From Sycobia sp. Sy_11 (lineage: Eukaryota > Arthropoda > Insecta > Hymenoptera > Epichrysomallidae), in the NCBI GenBank assembly GCA_018907035.1, contig JACCIC010000021.1, positions 2,193,501 to 2,257,500 on the forward strand: a DNA stretch of 64,000 nt, read 5' to 3'. Below, in pieces: positions 24,541 to 37,302 of the stretch (position 1 is the stretch's first letter; each line of letters begins with the position of its first letter). Position numbers and translations under genes: made by a program. The notes under the pieces are model-generated. The model made no database searches. It had not been told where the DNA came from and saw nothing but the letters and a program-made list of their open reading frames with translations.

Positions 24541-27500
24541 CACACGTTATCAGCTAGCTGTATTTCTCTATTGGACTGATGCAATCTATGAAAATGTGCT
24601 TTACCGTTTAAGGTATAATTAAGATTAATATGGGTCAAATGACCTATCATGGTATATTATCGTACGATTTTTCATTGAAAATTTCCGAGTCGCTGATAAG
24701 TATCTTCTTATACGATAATGATATGAATGCCAGCCAGAACGCATACATATATAGCTTATGTCATTAAAATAGGGAAAAAAACAGAATGTATCGTAATAAT
24801 AAAAATAGAAAATTCCAATAACTTTTCCTATGAAACATCTCTAATGACCACGAAATATTGCGATAATTAAAAAAAAAAAAAAAGAATATAACAAATAGAA
24901 TTACGATAACGTCCAGATTTTTCTGAAGCAATTCAACAGTACCATGAGAATAATCATTATCGTACATGTACGTCTCTGTCTACGATGCTTACAAAAGGAA
25001 ACGTGGTAATAATGATAATCTGTTTCTAAATTTTCACGCTCAGGAAGAGGAGGCGTACGTGTGCATTTACTCTCACAGGACGGCCGACACGATACTCTTT
25101 CATCACGAGGGCGGCGTGGACGTCGGCGACGTCGACGCAAAGGCCCTCAAGCTCGAGGTCCCCGTGGACTCGGAGATCCCGGACGAAGCGGCGCTCACCG
25201 AGCGATTGCTCGTGCACGTAGCCGCGGATAAAAAACCGTGAGCGCAAATCATTTTTTACACGCACGCAAATTTTATTTTGTTAAAAAATTTCACGCCCGA
25301 TTCTGACAATCTCCTTATTAAGAAACGTTGTTTCGTAACGGGGGGGGGGGCACGTTAATGCTCTCGGTTGAATAAATTTGTCACCTCTTTACAAGGGAGG
25401 ATGCAGTCGAATTAGTGCTTCGCTAATAACTGGACAATACGAGATTTAGTCAAATATTGGTCTTGGTACAGAAAAAATATTGTCGAGTCCAAGCTATGGT
25501 CTTGGTCTTGTACGAGTCTCTTGGGATTGTCGGGCTTGGCTTGGTCTTGGTAATGTTCTTGGTATTGGCAAAGAAATCTTGGTTTTTATTTTGCAAATTT
25601 GACTAATATTTACTTAAAATAGTTTACAAACAGTTACAGGGCTAAGAAAATATTTTAATAGATAATAGTTTTTCACGCCAAGACTGTCATAATTATATAG
25701 CCACGATGATAAAAACTAGATGAATTCAAATTTTCATGAACATCTACTCTTTGGCTTGGAAAAGTTCTTTCGGAAGGTACCCGCGTAGCTACTGTTGCCA
25801 ATATATCTTACAATAAAACGATCGTACGTGTTACAAATTCCATAATCCATTAAATTATATGGAAACAACAATATTTAAAAATTGTCAATTATAAAACAAA
25901 TTCACTCAAACCAACTGAAACATTATCTCGGTGACACTTTCAAATTGTCATTCTACAATTATTATATTATGTTGTAAATAAATTGCATACGGTTGTCAGA
26001 GTAGGCGTACATATGGAAGTATAAAAGTAGATAATCAATATATTTTTTATAATGTTGATAATAATAATTTGATTTGCAACAATCTTCAATACTGAAATAG
26101 CATTTAAGTTTCTAATGCATTCAAATAATTGAACTTTGAATTAATTGACTTCAAATAATACAATATAACCAAGATCGAGATTCTTGCAATACCTTATAGT
26201 TAAAATATCTTGCCAAGACCAATATTCCCGTGACTCAGATCTTGGTCTTGGTCTTAAATTCCTATACGAGACCGGGCAATACAAAAATTATCCTCGGAGT
26301 ATTGGCGAAGCACTAATTCGAGATTTCATACGAGACGCTTGGAGAACTGAATCCGGGACTGTAAATATATACGTGTTATAAAAAAAAATAAAAATAATTC
26401 CAGAGCGATAGCCACCTTCATCCGTTCCCTGTACAAGCTCTACGTCGATCTCTACTTCACCTATCTCGAGATCAATCCGCTGGTGGTCACCGACGACGCC
26501 ATCTACGTCCTCGATCTCGCCGCCAAGCTCGACACCACCGCGGACTTCATCTGCCGGCCCGACTGGGGCGAGATCAGCTATCCGCCGCCGTTCGGCAGGG
26601 ACGCCTATCCCGAGGAGGCCTACGTGGCGGACCTCGACTCGAAGTCGGGCGCCAGCCTGAAACTGACGATACTGAATCCGAGCGGTAGAATATGGACGAT
26701 GGTCGCGGGAGGAGGTTGGTGCTGAACCATTTATTATATATTTATCGATGAAAATTTTTTTTTGTTTTAAATATTCATAATGCATACGCATGGTCGCATT
26801 ATTACGCGAATACACTGTTATAATTTTTCAACTACATAAGCGCTCCTAAATTTAAGACTCGCAAAATTTCTCTGAATTTTTCTATACACTGGAATAGAAC
26901 GAACTCACAGCTGATAATCCAAATGAATATTAGGGTAACCTTGTACAGTATTATTTTTTTCTCATAACTCATTCTTAATATATATATATATAATGTTTTA
27001 ATTGTATTTTAACTTGTTGTAAAATCAAATGTTATACAAATAATATTTTTAACTTTCTTTTAAAAATAGAAATTCATAAAATAAAAATAGTAGATATTTT
27101 GCAAGACAATGTGTACATTTTTTCAGTTAGTTTCTCTTAAATTGTCCACTGTAAAATTAAATTTGTATTCGGGCAGGTGTCATTTATTGCTAGCCGTATC
27201 CGCTAAAGTTATTCTAAAATTTAACAAATGAGTTTCGCAAAATCTCTCCGACGATCGTAAATAAAAACTAACTTTATTCAGTGTATATAATTATTGTTGT
27301 AGATTAGATCGTATAGGAACGATAACGAAAATACTAATTTTAATTGACATTAGCATTATTTGAAAGCTCTTAAGCATATCTATAGGTAAGATAAATTTTG
27401 CCCCAGTTTTCGACTGATATTCGCACGTGACCCAGTCCTAACTGTGCACCCAAGAGTAATTCCGAAATAGATCTCGTTTGCCTGCCGCGAAAAGCCATAA

Positions 27501-29090
27501 AATGTAAAGCTTTTGGCGCGATGCTGGATTACCCATACAGCGATTAAAAATAATTTTGGATGTTTTTGTTGTTGCGAATATTTTATTTTTAGGTATGAGC
27601 ACATCGACGTGCAAATTCTTGACAATAAATCTCATGAAGAAACTGCAGTGTGAAAGGAATTTGAAAAAAAATTTTTTTCAATATTTTTATATTACAGCCA
27701 TGAGAGGACATAATATTTCTAAATCTATTAATACATTTTAAGTAAATATGTCTGCGATCGATGTAGAAAAATATTTGATGCGCTTTTGCACTTTGAGCAG
27801 AATAATAAATATACGCATGAAGGAGTGAAGCCGTCAAAAATCATTGCTATAATATAGAAGTTTTTAGTTTTAAATGAATTTAATAAAATGAATAATAATT
27901 TACTGGACTGTTTTTTTTCTCTCGATTATTGTATTCTGGCTTATTGTTCCACTATAATTGATCTGAAATTCGTATTGTAATTATCCGATATCGTAAAAAA
28001 TTTTAACAACGTCACATGTACCAAAAAATCCTTTTCACATGCAATTGAACTTGTTAATATATTTTCTCATTATTAAAAAATCTTAAATTTAATTTATGTT
28101 TAATGCAATATTGTAATTAAGAGCGTTTTGATGCAACTTTTTCCAATAAATACACGCATTTTAGTATTTTATGTCAATACTTAAATAATTTTAATTGACT
28201 CTCAGCTATTTTGTGCTTTATTCCATTACTGGATCACGAGTCATTTTTAAATTCACGATTTAGTTTTTCACTTTCATAAATACCTTAACAAACCTCGAAG
28301 AAGTTTTAATAAAAGTATCGCAGAAAAATTTTGAATACTTGTCTTATAAAAATTAGTTTTGAATTGTATTGCTAAAAGAATTTCGAAAAAACTGTACTTT
28401 CATTTTCATAATTCGAAACTGACAATGACTAGATAATTATGCGTGCACTCATTCATGCGTTTGCATACAATTGGAATCGACTGCTGTGACGTCGTAATGG
28501 CTTAGATGGCGCGCTATTAGTAGGACAAGTTACAGATAGTAGCTATACAGCGACTTTTTCATAAATTAGTGTCTTAGAAACATGAAATTAAATTTTAATT
28601 CTTGGCGTAATTTTATTTAGGCCTCTTTACAGGCTATAAACATATTAGTAATTAGTCCCAAAAAAGTATCAAGATTTTGAATGGACATATTCATCTTATG
28701 CTTCTGAGTTACTAATTTATTAAAAAATTCTTAGGAATCGGCACGCTAAACTGTCGGTCATAGCGTACTCTTGGTGTCACGATCATCAATCCCATGAAAG
28801 AATCCCATGAAACTCAATTGTTAAAATTTAAAAATACAAACGTCGCTGATAACGCGACATCGATTTAGTCAATAATAAATATAATTACGTAATATAATCT
28901 TATATTTTATCGTAACTTCGTAATATCAATTATCTAATCAACTAGAATTTGAAATAATTTAGGATTGACGACTAATTTTTGACGAATTTTCGTTCGAACT
29001 CTCTGCATAATGAACTTGATAAGTAGTCATTTTTGACTCGAATAAAAACTATATTTTTCATATACATTCATATACACAAATACGTGCGCG

Positions 29091-29133
<43 letters not shown>

Positions 29134-29690
29134 GCATATATATAGAAAAATAAATGTCTGCAATTCGTAATCGTTCGATTTCAGGCGCGTCGGTGATATA
29201 CTCGGACACGATTTGCGACCTCGGCGGTGCGTCCGAGCTCGCCAATTACGGGGAGTACTCGGGCGCGCCCAGCGAGCAGCAGACGTACGAGTACGCGAAG
29301 ACGATCCTCAGCCTGATGACGAAGGAGAGGCATCCCGACGGCAAGGTGCTGATCGTGGGCGGTGGCATTGCCAATTTCACGAACGTCGCCGCGACGTTCA
29401 AGGGCATCGTCAAGGCGCTCCAGCAGTTTCAGCCGAAGCTGGTCGAGCACAATATCAAAATATTCGTGAGGCGGGCCGGGCCCAATTACCAAGAGGGCTT
29501 GAGGTTGGTTTGTCGAAATATACGCATTGCCTCTGGCATGAGCGCCCGAGGCGCGTTTGGTTCTCGAGCAATTTTTTATGAAATCAACGGTGTCTTATAC
29601 TTTATAGCCAATCGAGATAGTTACAAATCATGAAATTTTTAATTCAGCAAAAACCCGCCGAAATGAGTAATACGTCTATCTATTTGCAAA

Positions 29691-29742
<52 letters not shown>

Positions 29743-29992
29743 TATTAGAGCCTTCTTTAAGACGTTGAAAAAACTTTATCGCGTTGTACAATGCTTAAAG
29801 CAAAGAAGTCACCCGAGAAAAGTTTTTTTACGCGCGTATACGACAAAGTAAAAAAAGGAAGACCAATAATTTGGAATACAATCTTAATAGCTATATTATA
29901 TTGGACTCAAGCTTGCATGAAATAAAGTTTCGGTCCACCTTATAAAAAAAACTAATAAATATTTTTATTACTCTTATAGTCTTATTAAATAG

Positions 29993-30039
<47 letters not shown>

Positions 30040-32043
30040 TAATATTGTAATTATAATTATTGAATTTTAAATATATATAAATAAATATTAATAGATAATA
30101 ATATAACAATATAAATAAATATATTATCAAAATATATCATTATCCCCACGATTAAAAATTTAAAACATGCTCGCTCTCTACTTTTTCATATAAATGTTAA
30201 TCTTATACATTCAATATAAAATTCAAGTTAATAAAGAAGGTTAATTATAACAATCTCCTAACAACCTAATTCGCGGAGCATTCGGGACTTTTGCCCAATG
30301 AGAACGAATATATCGCAACTCGTTCATATTTACAAAGAACGAAAAAAAAAAAAAAAAAAAAAAAACAAAACAAAACAAATTCATCTCTACCATTACCTTC
30401 TCGCTCATTCGCACGTGTGTGCCCATTAGGATAATTCGCGAGGTCGGCAAGCGGCTTCAGATCCCGGTCCACGTCTTCGGCCCGGAGACCCACATGACCG
30501 CGATCTGCGCGATGGCCCTCGGCACGAAGCCGATACCCGACCCCGAGGCCCAGGAGTTCTCCACCGCGAATTTCCTGCTGCCCTCGGGCCAGGACGTCGG
30601 TCCGTCGGCGGTCACGCCCAACTCGTCCGGGCCGTCCTCGCCCTCGAAGCAGCCGAGGATCCAGAAGTGCGACTCGTCCGACGCCACGTTCAAGTCGCTG
30701 TTCGGCGGCAAGACGAAGTCGATCATCTGGGGGATGCAGACGCGCGCAGTGCAGAGCATGCTCGACTTCGACTTCGTGTGCAGGAGGAACGAGCCGTCGG
30801 TCGCGGCGCTCGTCTATCCGTTCACGGGCGATCACAAGCAGAAGTTCTACTGGGGACACAAGGAGGTACGTATCGCGTCGAAGTCGTATGCGCCCGCACG
30901 TCTCTGTGTGCGCATTGTTGTGCAAGTTTATTAACCATTGAAGTAATAAATAGGCATCTGAAGGGGGAATATTTGATTGATTTGTTTATCACTTTTATGA
31001 GATGATTTAGTAAAGATTATAATACAGACGAAACTTTTAGAACCCTTTATTATGCATTTGACTAATGCTCATCTAGCACATTCGCGGACCAACCAAATTA
31101 CTATTATTGAAAGTATAAATTATACATTCTTAAGATATGCATCATTTAAATTAGGTTCAGCCCATAAAATGGATTGATAACAACTATGGTCAACTTTATG
31201 AAAAAACTTAATGTACTAAATTTGAATACAGCATTATTCCAAAATGATATATTATGTTTTTACAAAATTGTTGCTAACATGTTAGGTTCTAATGAATTAT
31301 TGTCTGGCTTTTAATTTATTATGCCTAATAGAACATTAGAAAATGGTAGCACTATCTTTTGTATTAATCATATACCATAAAAGACCTTGCTTTACATTCT
31401 TCAACCACTAGATAAACTATATATTGAAATTCATATTTAAATGGCTAGGATATTCGTAAGAGTACATTATATTCTATAAAATCTGTAATAACTAATTATA
31501 TAATATAATATAAATACCTTGCATCACTTATCGAATTAGACGAAACAATAATTATTCATATATAAATAATTTATTAAATGGATTTATCCGTTAGTTGTTA
31601 AATAAAAAGGTAAAATTTACGTGTATTGAGGGCAAGTTCTTTGTTTAATAAATTAATGAATCAATAAATAGTGCGGGATCTTTTTGCAACGTTTAGATAG
31701 CCGAATTTGTCATTTTCTTCGAGGCAAAATTAAAAGTCTCCGATAGAATCAGCACATCTATCGTCGTATTTTCTTTCCAATTACAAATGGAAACTTCCAA
31801 TTTTGTCTGTAGACTATAGCAAACCAAGCTATCGAGACGTTGCAAAAATAATCCGTACTGCTTATTGATTCTTTTATTTATTTCATCAATTAACAATATG
31901 TCCTCAATAAAGAGTCTTTTCCATTCATACGTATATATTATACGAAGATGGAGGGTGTTAGGAATAATTTTGAAATGTGGAACTTAACTTTTTCATTTCT
32001 TCGGATTCGCTAAAAAGTCGTGTAACAAGTTTTATATTGTTTA

Positions 32044-32095
<52 letters not shown>

Positions 32096-32244
32096 AAACA
32101 GAATATATGCTCTGGTCTTGTATTCAGAAACGTTTGTAATATAGCTTCTTGTTTGAGAGGAATAATCAAAATAACACGCGTGCTCCTGAGAAAGGAAAAC
32201 AATGCAATATTGTCAATCCGTTGTAATTTGTACACTTACCTACG

Positions 32245-32275
<31 letters not shown>

Positions 32276-35200
32276 AAGGTACTCATACCGTCTTACAAGA
32301 ACATGAAGGACGCGATGGCGAAGCACCCGGACGCCGACGTAATGATCACGTTCGCCTCGCTGCGCTCGGCCTACGACAGCGCGATCGAGACCCTGCAGTT
32401 CCCCCAGATCAAGACGATCGCAATAATCGCCGAGGGCATACCCGAGAACATGACGAGGAAACTGATACTGAAGGCGCACGAGAAGAACGTGACGATCATC
32501 GGCCCGGCGACGGTCGGCGGCGTCAAGCCCGGCTGCTTCAAGATCGGCAACACGGGCGGCATGATGGACAACATTCTGCACAGCAAGCTGTACAGGCCCG
32601 GAAGCGTCGCCTACGTCTCGCGGTCCGGCGGCATGTCCAACGAACTCAACAACATTATCTCAAAAGGTTCGGTAGTTTTATCGTTCGCTCTCTCATCATT
32701 GGACCTCCATCGCGCAGTTTGTTTTCCGTAACGACTGTCATTCAAAGTTGTCAAAATGGCCATTGTGAATTCGTCGTCTTGGATGGGCAATTTGGATAAT
32801 TCATATATAATAACAAGTCCATACTGAATCGTATTCGGACAGTTACAAATACTTCATTCTATCGATTTTTAAGAAACAAAAAATCTGAAAAGTTATATAA
32901 CGCCTAAAAAAACTCACTATTTTTCTTCTTTCTTGAACAGTATCTTATTTATCGATGCCATATAAGACAGAAATCCGTTAATGACAAATTAAGAAAGCAA
33001 AAGATGGTAACAGTGAAGTGGGTCTTCTATAGAATTAACTATATTTAATTTACTTAATAGGAAGCTATAATGCCGTATTTATTTTTATTTATTTATTTAT
33101 ATTTATAGAGACGTTATATTAAATACATCAATTATATCAAAATTAATTAATAACAACGATATATCGCTGACTTGTTCGAGGCAGTTTTCGTACTGTGTAT
33201 AAGATGAATGCATGAACAACTCAGGATTATTTTCGCACACTGCTCGTGTAAAAGCCGATATTTTCAACGATTTGTTTTTCAACAAACTGCCCGATCACTT
33301 ACAGATTGGCTAAGTAAAGAACGCCGATAAATGCTTTACAATACAGAGACTAACGCGCATATACGAATTCCCTATCGCGGGATCCACCATATAATTACGA
33401 ATCTTGTTAAAAACGAGACGACGATTACTCACGGGCATTGCTCCCCGCCCCGCCATTACTTTCAGCATCGAACGGCGTCTTCGAGGGCGTGGCGATCGGC
33501 GGCGACCGCTATCCCGGCACGACGTTCATGGACCACATAATGCGCTACCAGAACGATCCGAAGGCCAAGCTGATAATCCTGCTCGGTGAGGTGGGCGGCG
33601 TCGAGGAGTACGAGGTGTGCGAGGCCCTCAGGTCGGGGCGCATCACCAAGCCCCTCGTTGCCTGGTGCATCGGCACCTGCGCGAGCATGTTCAACTCGGA
33701 GGTGCAGTTCGGCCACGCGGGCTCGATCGCCAACTCGAATCTGGAGACGGCGGTGGCGAAGAACGCGGCGCTGAGGGAGGCCGGGGCCCACGTGCCCGAC
33801 AGCTTCGACAATCTCGGCGAGCTGATACACTCGGTATACGATCAATTGGTGAAGGACGGCAGCATAGTGCCGGAGCCGGAAGTGCCACCGCCCACCGTGC
33901 CCATGGACTACAGTTGGGCGAGGGTAATTGGCTCATTTATTTGACGTGTGCTTATTTTTTTTTTTTTTTTTTTTTTTTTTGTTTTTTACAAAAATTTAGA
34001 TTCTATTATTTCAAGACATATTTCAACAGTGAAAGTGAGCTCTAAATTTCAGATTTTCAGAATTTATCGTCGCAAGCTAATTTATTTCATTCATTTTATT
34101 TTTATTGTATCAGCGTTTCGACTTTCGTAGAAAGTCCTTATCAAGGCTAAAATATAAAAATTATCACTTATACACATTATGCAATTTTTAACAACAAAAA
34201 TTTCTATTTACACTTTCTATTTATAAAAACTGAAAAACAGCAAAACACAAGAAAAATTAATCGATGGCTTTAAAAAAATTTTTTAATAAGCAAACTTAGA
34301 AGAACGTACATTCACAGGTTAAATATGAAATTAGAAATTGTATTAACTTGGTCAATAATAATAATTGAACTAAAAGTTTGTACACGTGTTATAATGCTAA
34401 CTATGTCTGCATAAATATAAAGACAATGTATACAAAATGTTATTATGTATAAAACTATTACCGATTTATTTAAAGATTTTCTGATATTTTTGTTAAGTTA
34501 AAAATCTTATTGTCTATTAATAATGTTTTTATTAAATATATATAGACCATTTCGGCGAACTCGCGTTTAAAATTATTTCATACAATTTCAATGATGTTAG
34601 TTGGATTTAATTTAAATCCACGATTAAATTAAAGACAATTTGTTGCTATGATGGATCTGTCATCTTCTAAACTTTTATAAAAATAAAATTGAAAATAAAC
34701 TAATTTTCGTCCTTTCTAATTCTTACAACACAAAGCAACTCTGCACATTAATTCACTAATAAAAATGTATAAAAATTCAATTCAACAAGAAAAAATAGTT
34801 TTAGTAAAAAATAATCTTGTACAAGCAATCGTGTATAGAAATGAAATTAAAGAAAAAAAAAACATTAATTTCAGGAATTGGGTCTGATTCGTAAGCCAGC
34901 TTCGTTCATGACTTCGATCTGCGACGAGCGGGGACAAGAGCTGCTTTACGCCGGCATGCCCGTAACCGAGGTACTGAAGCAAAATGTAGGGATCGGTGGC
35001 GTTGTTTCGCTACTCTGGTTCCAACGGTGTCTTCCCCCCATCTACTGTAAGTTCCTGGAGATGTCGTTGATGCTCACAGCTGATCACGGACCCGCGGTGT
35101 CCGGTGCGCACAATACGATTGTCTGCGCCAGGGCAGGCAAGGATCTCGTCAGCTCTCTCGTTTCTGGTTTATTGACAATCGTGAGTAAAATTCGCTGGTT

Positions 35201-36350
35201 AAATAATAAATCAATAGATAAGATAGAAATATCGTTGAATCGAACCAAGAGCTTATCTAGGTAGGTGCATTTATCGTCATCTGGAAAAGTTTTAGCAAAA
35301 GCAAATTGAAGCTCTAAAATAATTAATAGTTAAATTTATCATTTTTGAGAGTTCTTTAAATTTCAGCTTTATATAAAGACTTGAAAAATTCTGAAAAGTA
35401 TACGCGAGCACATATTTTTGTATTCAGCTCCAAATTTTCATACCATTCGTATTTTTAAAAAAAGACACATTCACATAAATAATAAACACAATATCGCCGT
35501 TTTGCTTATTTTTAAAATATTGTAGGGCGATCGTTTTGGTGGAGCATTGGATGGCGCAGCAAGAATGTTTTCGGAAGCTTATGACGCAGGTCTTCATCCA
35601 CAAGAATTCGTTAACAATACTCGTAAAAAGGGTAAACTCATTATGGGTATTGGTCACAGGATCAAATCTATTAATAATCCAGACATGAGAGTAAAGCTAA
35701 TAAAGGAATATGTAATGGAGTATTTTCCTTTGAAACCGCTGGTCGAATATGCACTTGACGTAGAAAAGATTACTACTACAAAAAAGCCTAATCTTATACT
35801 CAACGTTGATGGAATTATCGCCTGTGCCTTTGTTGATATGCTTAGAAATAGCGGAAGCTTCACGAGGGAAGAAGCGCAAGAATATATTGAAATAGGAGCA
35901 ATTAACAGTCTCTTTGTCCTTGGACGAAGTATAGGTTTTATTGGTAATTAGTTTCTTTATGTTTGAACTAGTTGTTCAGCTTTGTCAAGTTAATCGTAAT
36001 ATTTGATCTCAATTATAAAATATATCTTTAGTTTACATATTTAAAAGTCTATCTATAGAATGCCAATATCAATTGCCCTTGACAATCGTTGAACAATTGA
36101 TTAATAACATAATCTTAAATTGATCAATTAGCACACTTAAAAAATCATTAAAATTTAAAACATGACCAATTATCATATAAGTTTTAAACGAATTTTTTTA
36201 TGATTTGTCTCAAGTACGTGATTATTCTGTTTAATAAATATTATCATTATATTTTTAGGTCACTATATGGATCAGAAGAGGTTAAAGCAAGGTTTATATC
36301 GTCATCCTTGGGATGATATTTCGTATGTGTTGCCAGAGCAATATAATTGA
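20653..36350 (+). CDS. ACLY: ATP-citrate synthase (ATP-citrate lyase)
   Basis: The enzyme turns citrate, CoA and ATP into acetyl-CoA and oxaloacetate in the cytosol, feeding fatty-acid and sterol-type synthesis and protein acetylation. Ten coding exons: 20653-20994, 25044-25237, 26404-26714, 29185-29503, 30430-30865, 32279-32666, 33466-33923, 34875-35180, 35526-35943, 36259-36350. They total 3264 bases in frame, 1087 residues plus stop; human ACLY has 1101. The N-terminal part is the citryl-CoA synthetase module: ATP-grasp region with [16 protein letters not shown], then GPATVGG and the phospho-histidine site FGHAG (His747). The C-terminal part is the citrate-synthase-like lyase module, with [13 protein letters not shown] (His887) and MGIGHR. 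The linker at about residues 439-486 is unlike the mammalian one. Donors of exons 3, 4 and 6 are weak (GTTGGT, GTTGGT, GTTCGG). Exons 1-7 are GC-rich in third positions; 8-10 shift to AT-rich. Confidence 0.97.
20995..25043 (+). other. ACLY first coding intron (4.0 kb)
   Basis: Donor CCC|GTGAGT, acceptor GCTCAG|GAAGAG. Contains (TA)n at about 22447-22486, copy B of a dispersed repeat at 23865-24125 and TGTG/(TA)n at about 24508-24542. No coding signal within. Confidence 0.8.
23865..24125 (+). repeat. Dispersed repeat family, copy B
   Basis: Aligns with 5850-6075 in the same orientation, sharing ordered blocks (TCGGTCTT, ACAGTCAGT, GTCCTTGTTTAT, GAATCTGA, ACTAAAAATAAA, a CCCC-bearing end). It lies inside ACLY intron 1. 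An AT-rich minus-strand frame across it is not convincing. Confidence 0.65.
25238..26403 (+). other. ACLY second coding intron (1.2 kb)
   Basis: Donor CC|GTGAGC, acceptor ATTCCAG|AGCG. Most of it is an inverted-repeat element (25408-26320). An 11-base G run lies at about 25340-25350. Confidence 0.8.
25408..26320. mobile_element. Candidate MITE-like element with inverted ends in ACLY intron
   Basis: CGAATTAGTGCTTCGCTAATA at the left end is mirrored by TATTGGCGAAGCACTAATTCG at 26300-26320, nearly perfect reverse complements about 890 bases apart. Both ends have CTTGGT-rich cryptic repeats just inside (about 25462-25575 and 26200-26255). It has no coding capacity. Size, terminal inverted repeats and intronic location suggest a non-autonomous DNA transposon; its superfamily is unknown and no clear target-site duplication is visible. 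Confidence 0.6.
26715..29184 (+). other. ACLY third coding intron (2.5 kb)
   Basis: Weak donor GAG|GTTGGT, acceptor TTTCAG|GCGCG. AT-rich, with a GCGC/(CA)n tract at about 29087-29130. No gene seen inside. Confidence 0.75.
29504..30429 (+). other. ACLY fourth coding intron (0.9 kb)
   Basis: Donor GAG|GTTGGT, acceptor CATTAG|G. Holds (TAA)n at about 29693-29743, (TA)n at about 29997-30034 and an A run at about 30341-30365 near the 3' end. Confidence 0.75.
30866..32278 (+). other. ACLY fifth coding intron (1.4 kb)
   Basis: Donor GAG|GTACGT, acceptor TCCAAAG|GTACTC. Holds (TA)n at about 32049-32092 and, directly before the acceptor, a (TC)n microsatellite at about 32246-32272 that supplies the polypyrimidine tract. 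Confidence 0.8.
32667..33465 (+). other. ACLY sixth coding intron (0.8 kb)
   Basis: Weak donor AAAG|GTTCGG, acceptor CTTTCAG|CATCG. Nothing recognisable inside. Confidence 0.75.
33924..34874 (+). other. ACLY seventh coding intron (0.95 kb)
   Basis: Donor AGG|GTAATT, acceptor ATTTCAG|GAATTG. A poly-T run of about 25 bases lies at 33955-33980. The switch from GC-rich to AT-rich coding exons happens across this intron. Confidence 0.8.
35181..35525 (+). other. ACLY eighth coding intron (0.34 kb)
   Basis: Donor ATC|GTGAGT, acceptor TTGTAG|GGCGAT. No feature inside. Confidence 0.8.
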
Positions 36351-37223
36351 GCAATATATTGCTTTACTGTTATCGTCGTCCACCGTAATTGCGTATCAGT
36401 TAGAAGTGAATATCTACGTCATAATGATATTAACTAAAGGAAAAAAATCTAGGCGATTCTTCAAGAAAATAAAAAGGAATATTTGTACAAGACGTGTAGA
36501 ACTCACTTAGGTAGCGATGTTCTTAACAATCGATTCAACAAACGCACCTGCTACCTGCGTTGTTCTGATTAAAAGCACTGGCACATTTTGCACTATCGAA
36601 AGTCCATTAATTGCCTTAAAAAATGAAAGAGATAAATTTATGTTTTGAAAGGTTTTAGTCGCTGTGCGACATTTGCATTAGGTGGGGACATTGAATAGAA
36701 AAACTATTGGTTTGACATGATCGAGCAACATTCCAAGTTCTGCATTTCTTTGACAAGAGCAACAAACGAATGTGCGAGAATTGTATCCGAATTTTTGTAC
36801 GTACAGAAGTCGACTCACCTAAGAGAAGCAGCACAAATGCGGATTTTTATTTCGCATTACGTTAAACATATACTAAAATGTACCCTATGGGAGACGCAAA
36901 ATGAGACAATTCTTTTTTTAAGCTTCGGTTAGGTCTGTGTGTTTATTGAACCAACTAGACAAAAACAAACTTTGCACAAGAGAAGTGAATCTTTCTGTTA
37001 AAAACTAAGAATTAGTATACATATACAATATCCATGTAAAATATTTATATATGTACGTATTATTATTTAAGATTTTATTTCGTGTGTTTTGATTACTTGC
37101 ACTAAAGAAATATTGTTAACTGTAGGTAAATTAAGACAATACATTGGTTACTAATTATAATCATGTTATCTGTAAAAAAAAAACATCGGCTGTAAATAAG
37201 TGGATAATTTCAAAAGGAGCAAA

Positions 37224-37255
37224 AATAAAACACAATATAGCCGAATCTAAATAAA
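37224..37255 (+). terminator. ACLY poly(A) signals
   Basis: Two AATAAA hexamers (37224-37229 and 37250-37255), the first such signals downstream of the ACLY stop. Which one is used cannot be told. Confidence 0.5.
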
Positions 37256-37262
37256 AATTTAA

Positions 37263-37268
37263 TTTATT
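37263..37268 (-). terminator. Rad17 poly(A) signal
   Basis: TTTATT on the plus strand is AATAAA on the minus strand, 35 bases after the Rad17 stop. Cleavage 10-30 bases further would end the transcript near 37235-37255. Confidence 0.5.
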
Positions 37269-37302
37269 TTTTAATTTATACCTTAAATTATTTATCTTTT
37301 TA

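Larger units (their letters stand above)
36351..37302 (+). other. ACLY 3' UTR and gap to Rad17
   Basis: No coding signal; the 71-codon frame at 36717-36932 matches nothing. The first AATAAA signals after the ACLY stop are at 37224 and 37250, so the 3' UTR is probably about 0.9 kb and fills most of the gap to the convergent Rad17 gene. Confidence 0.55.

Noticed and set aside
30266..30925. 219-codon minus-strand frame over ACLY exon 5
   Set aside because: Antisense shadow produced by high-GC codon usage of the true exon; no similarity as a protein.
33462..33936. Several minus-strand frames over ACLY exon 7
   Set aside because: Shadows of the real exon in other frames; the plus frame carries the conserved FGHAG site.
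36313..36510. 65-codon plus-strand frame overlapping the ACLY stop
   Set aside because: It is a different frame across the last ACLY exon and 3' UTR; the ACLY frame ends correctly with the conserved [16 protein letters not shown] C-terminus.
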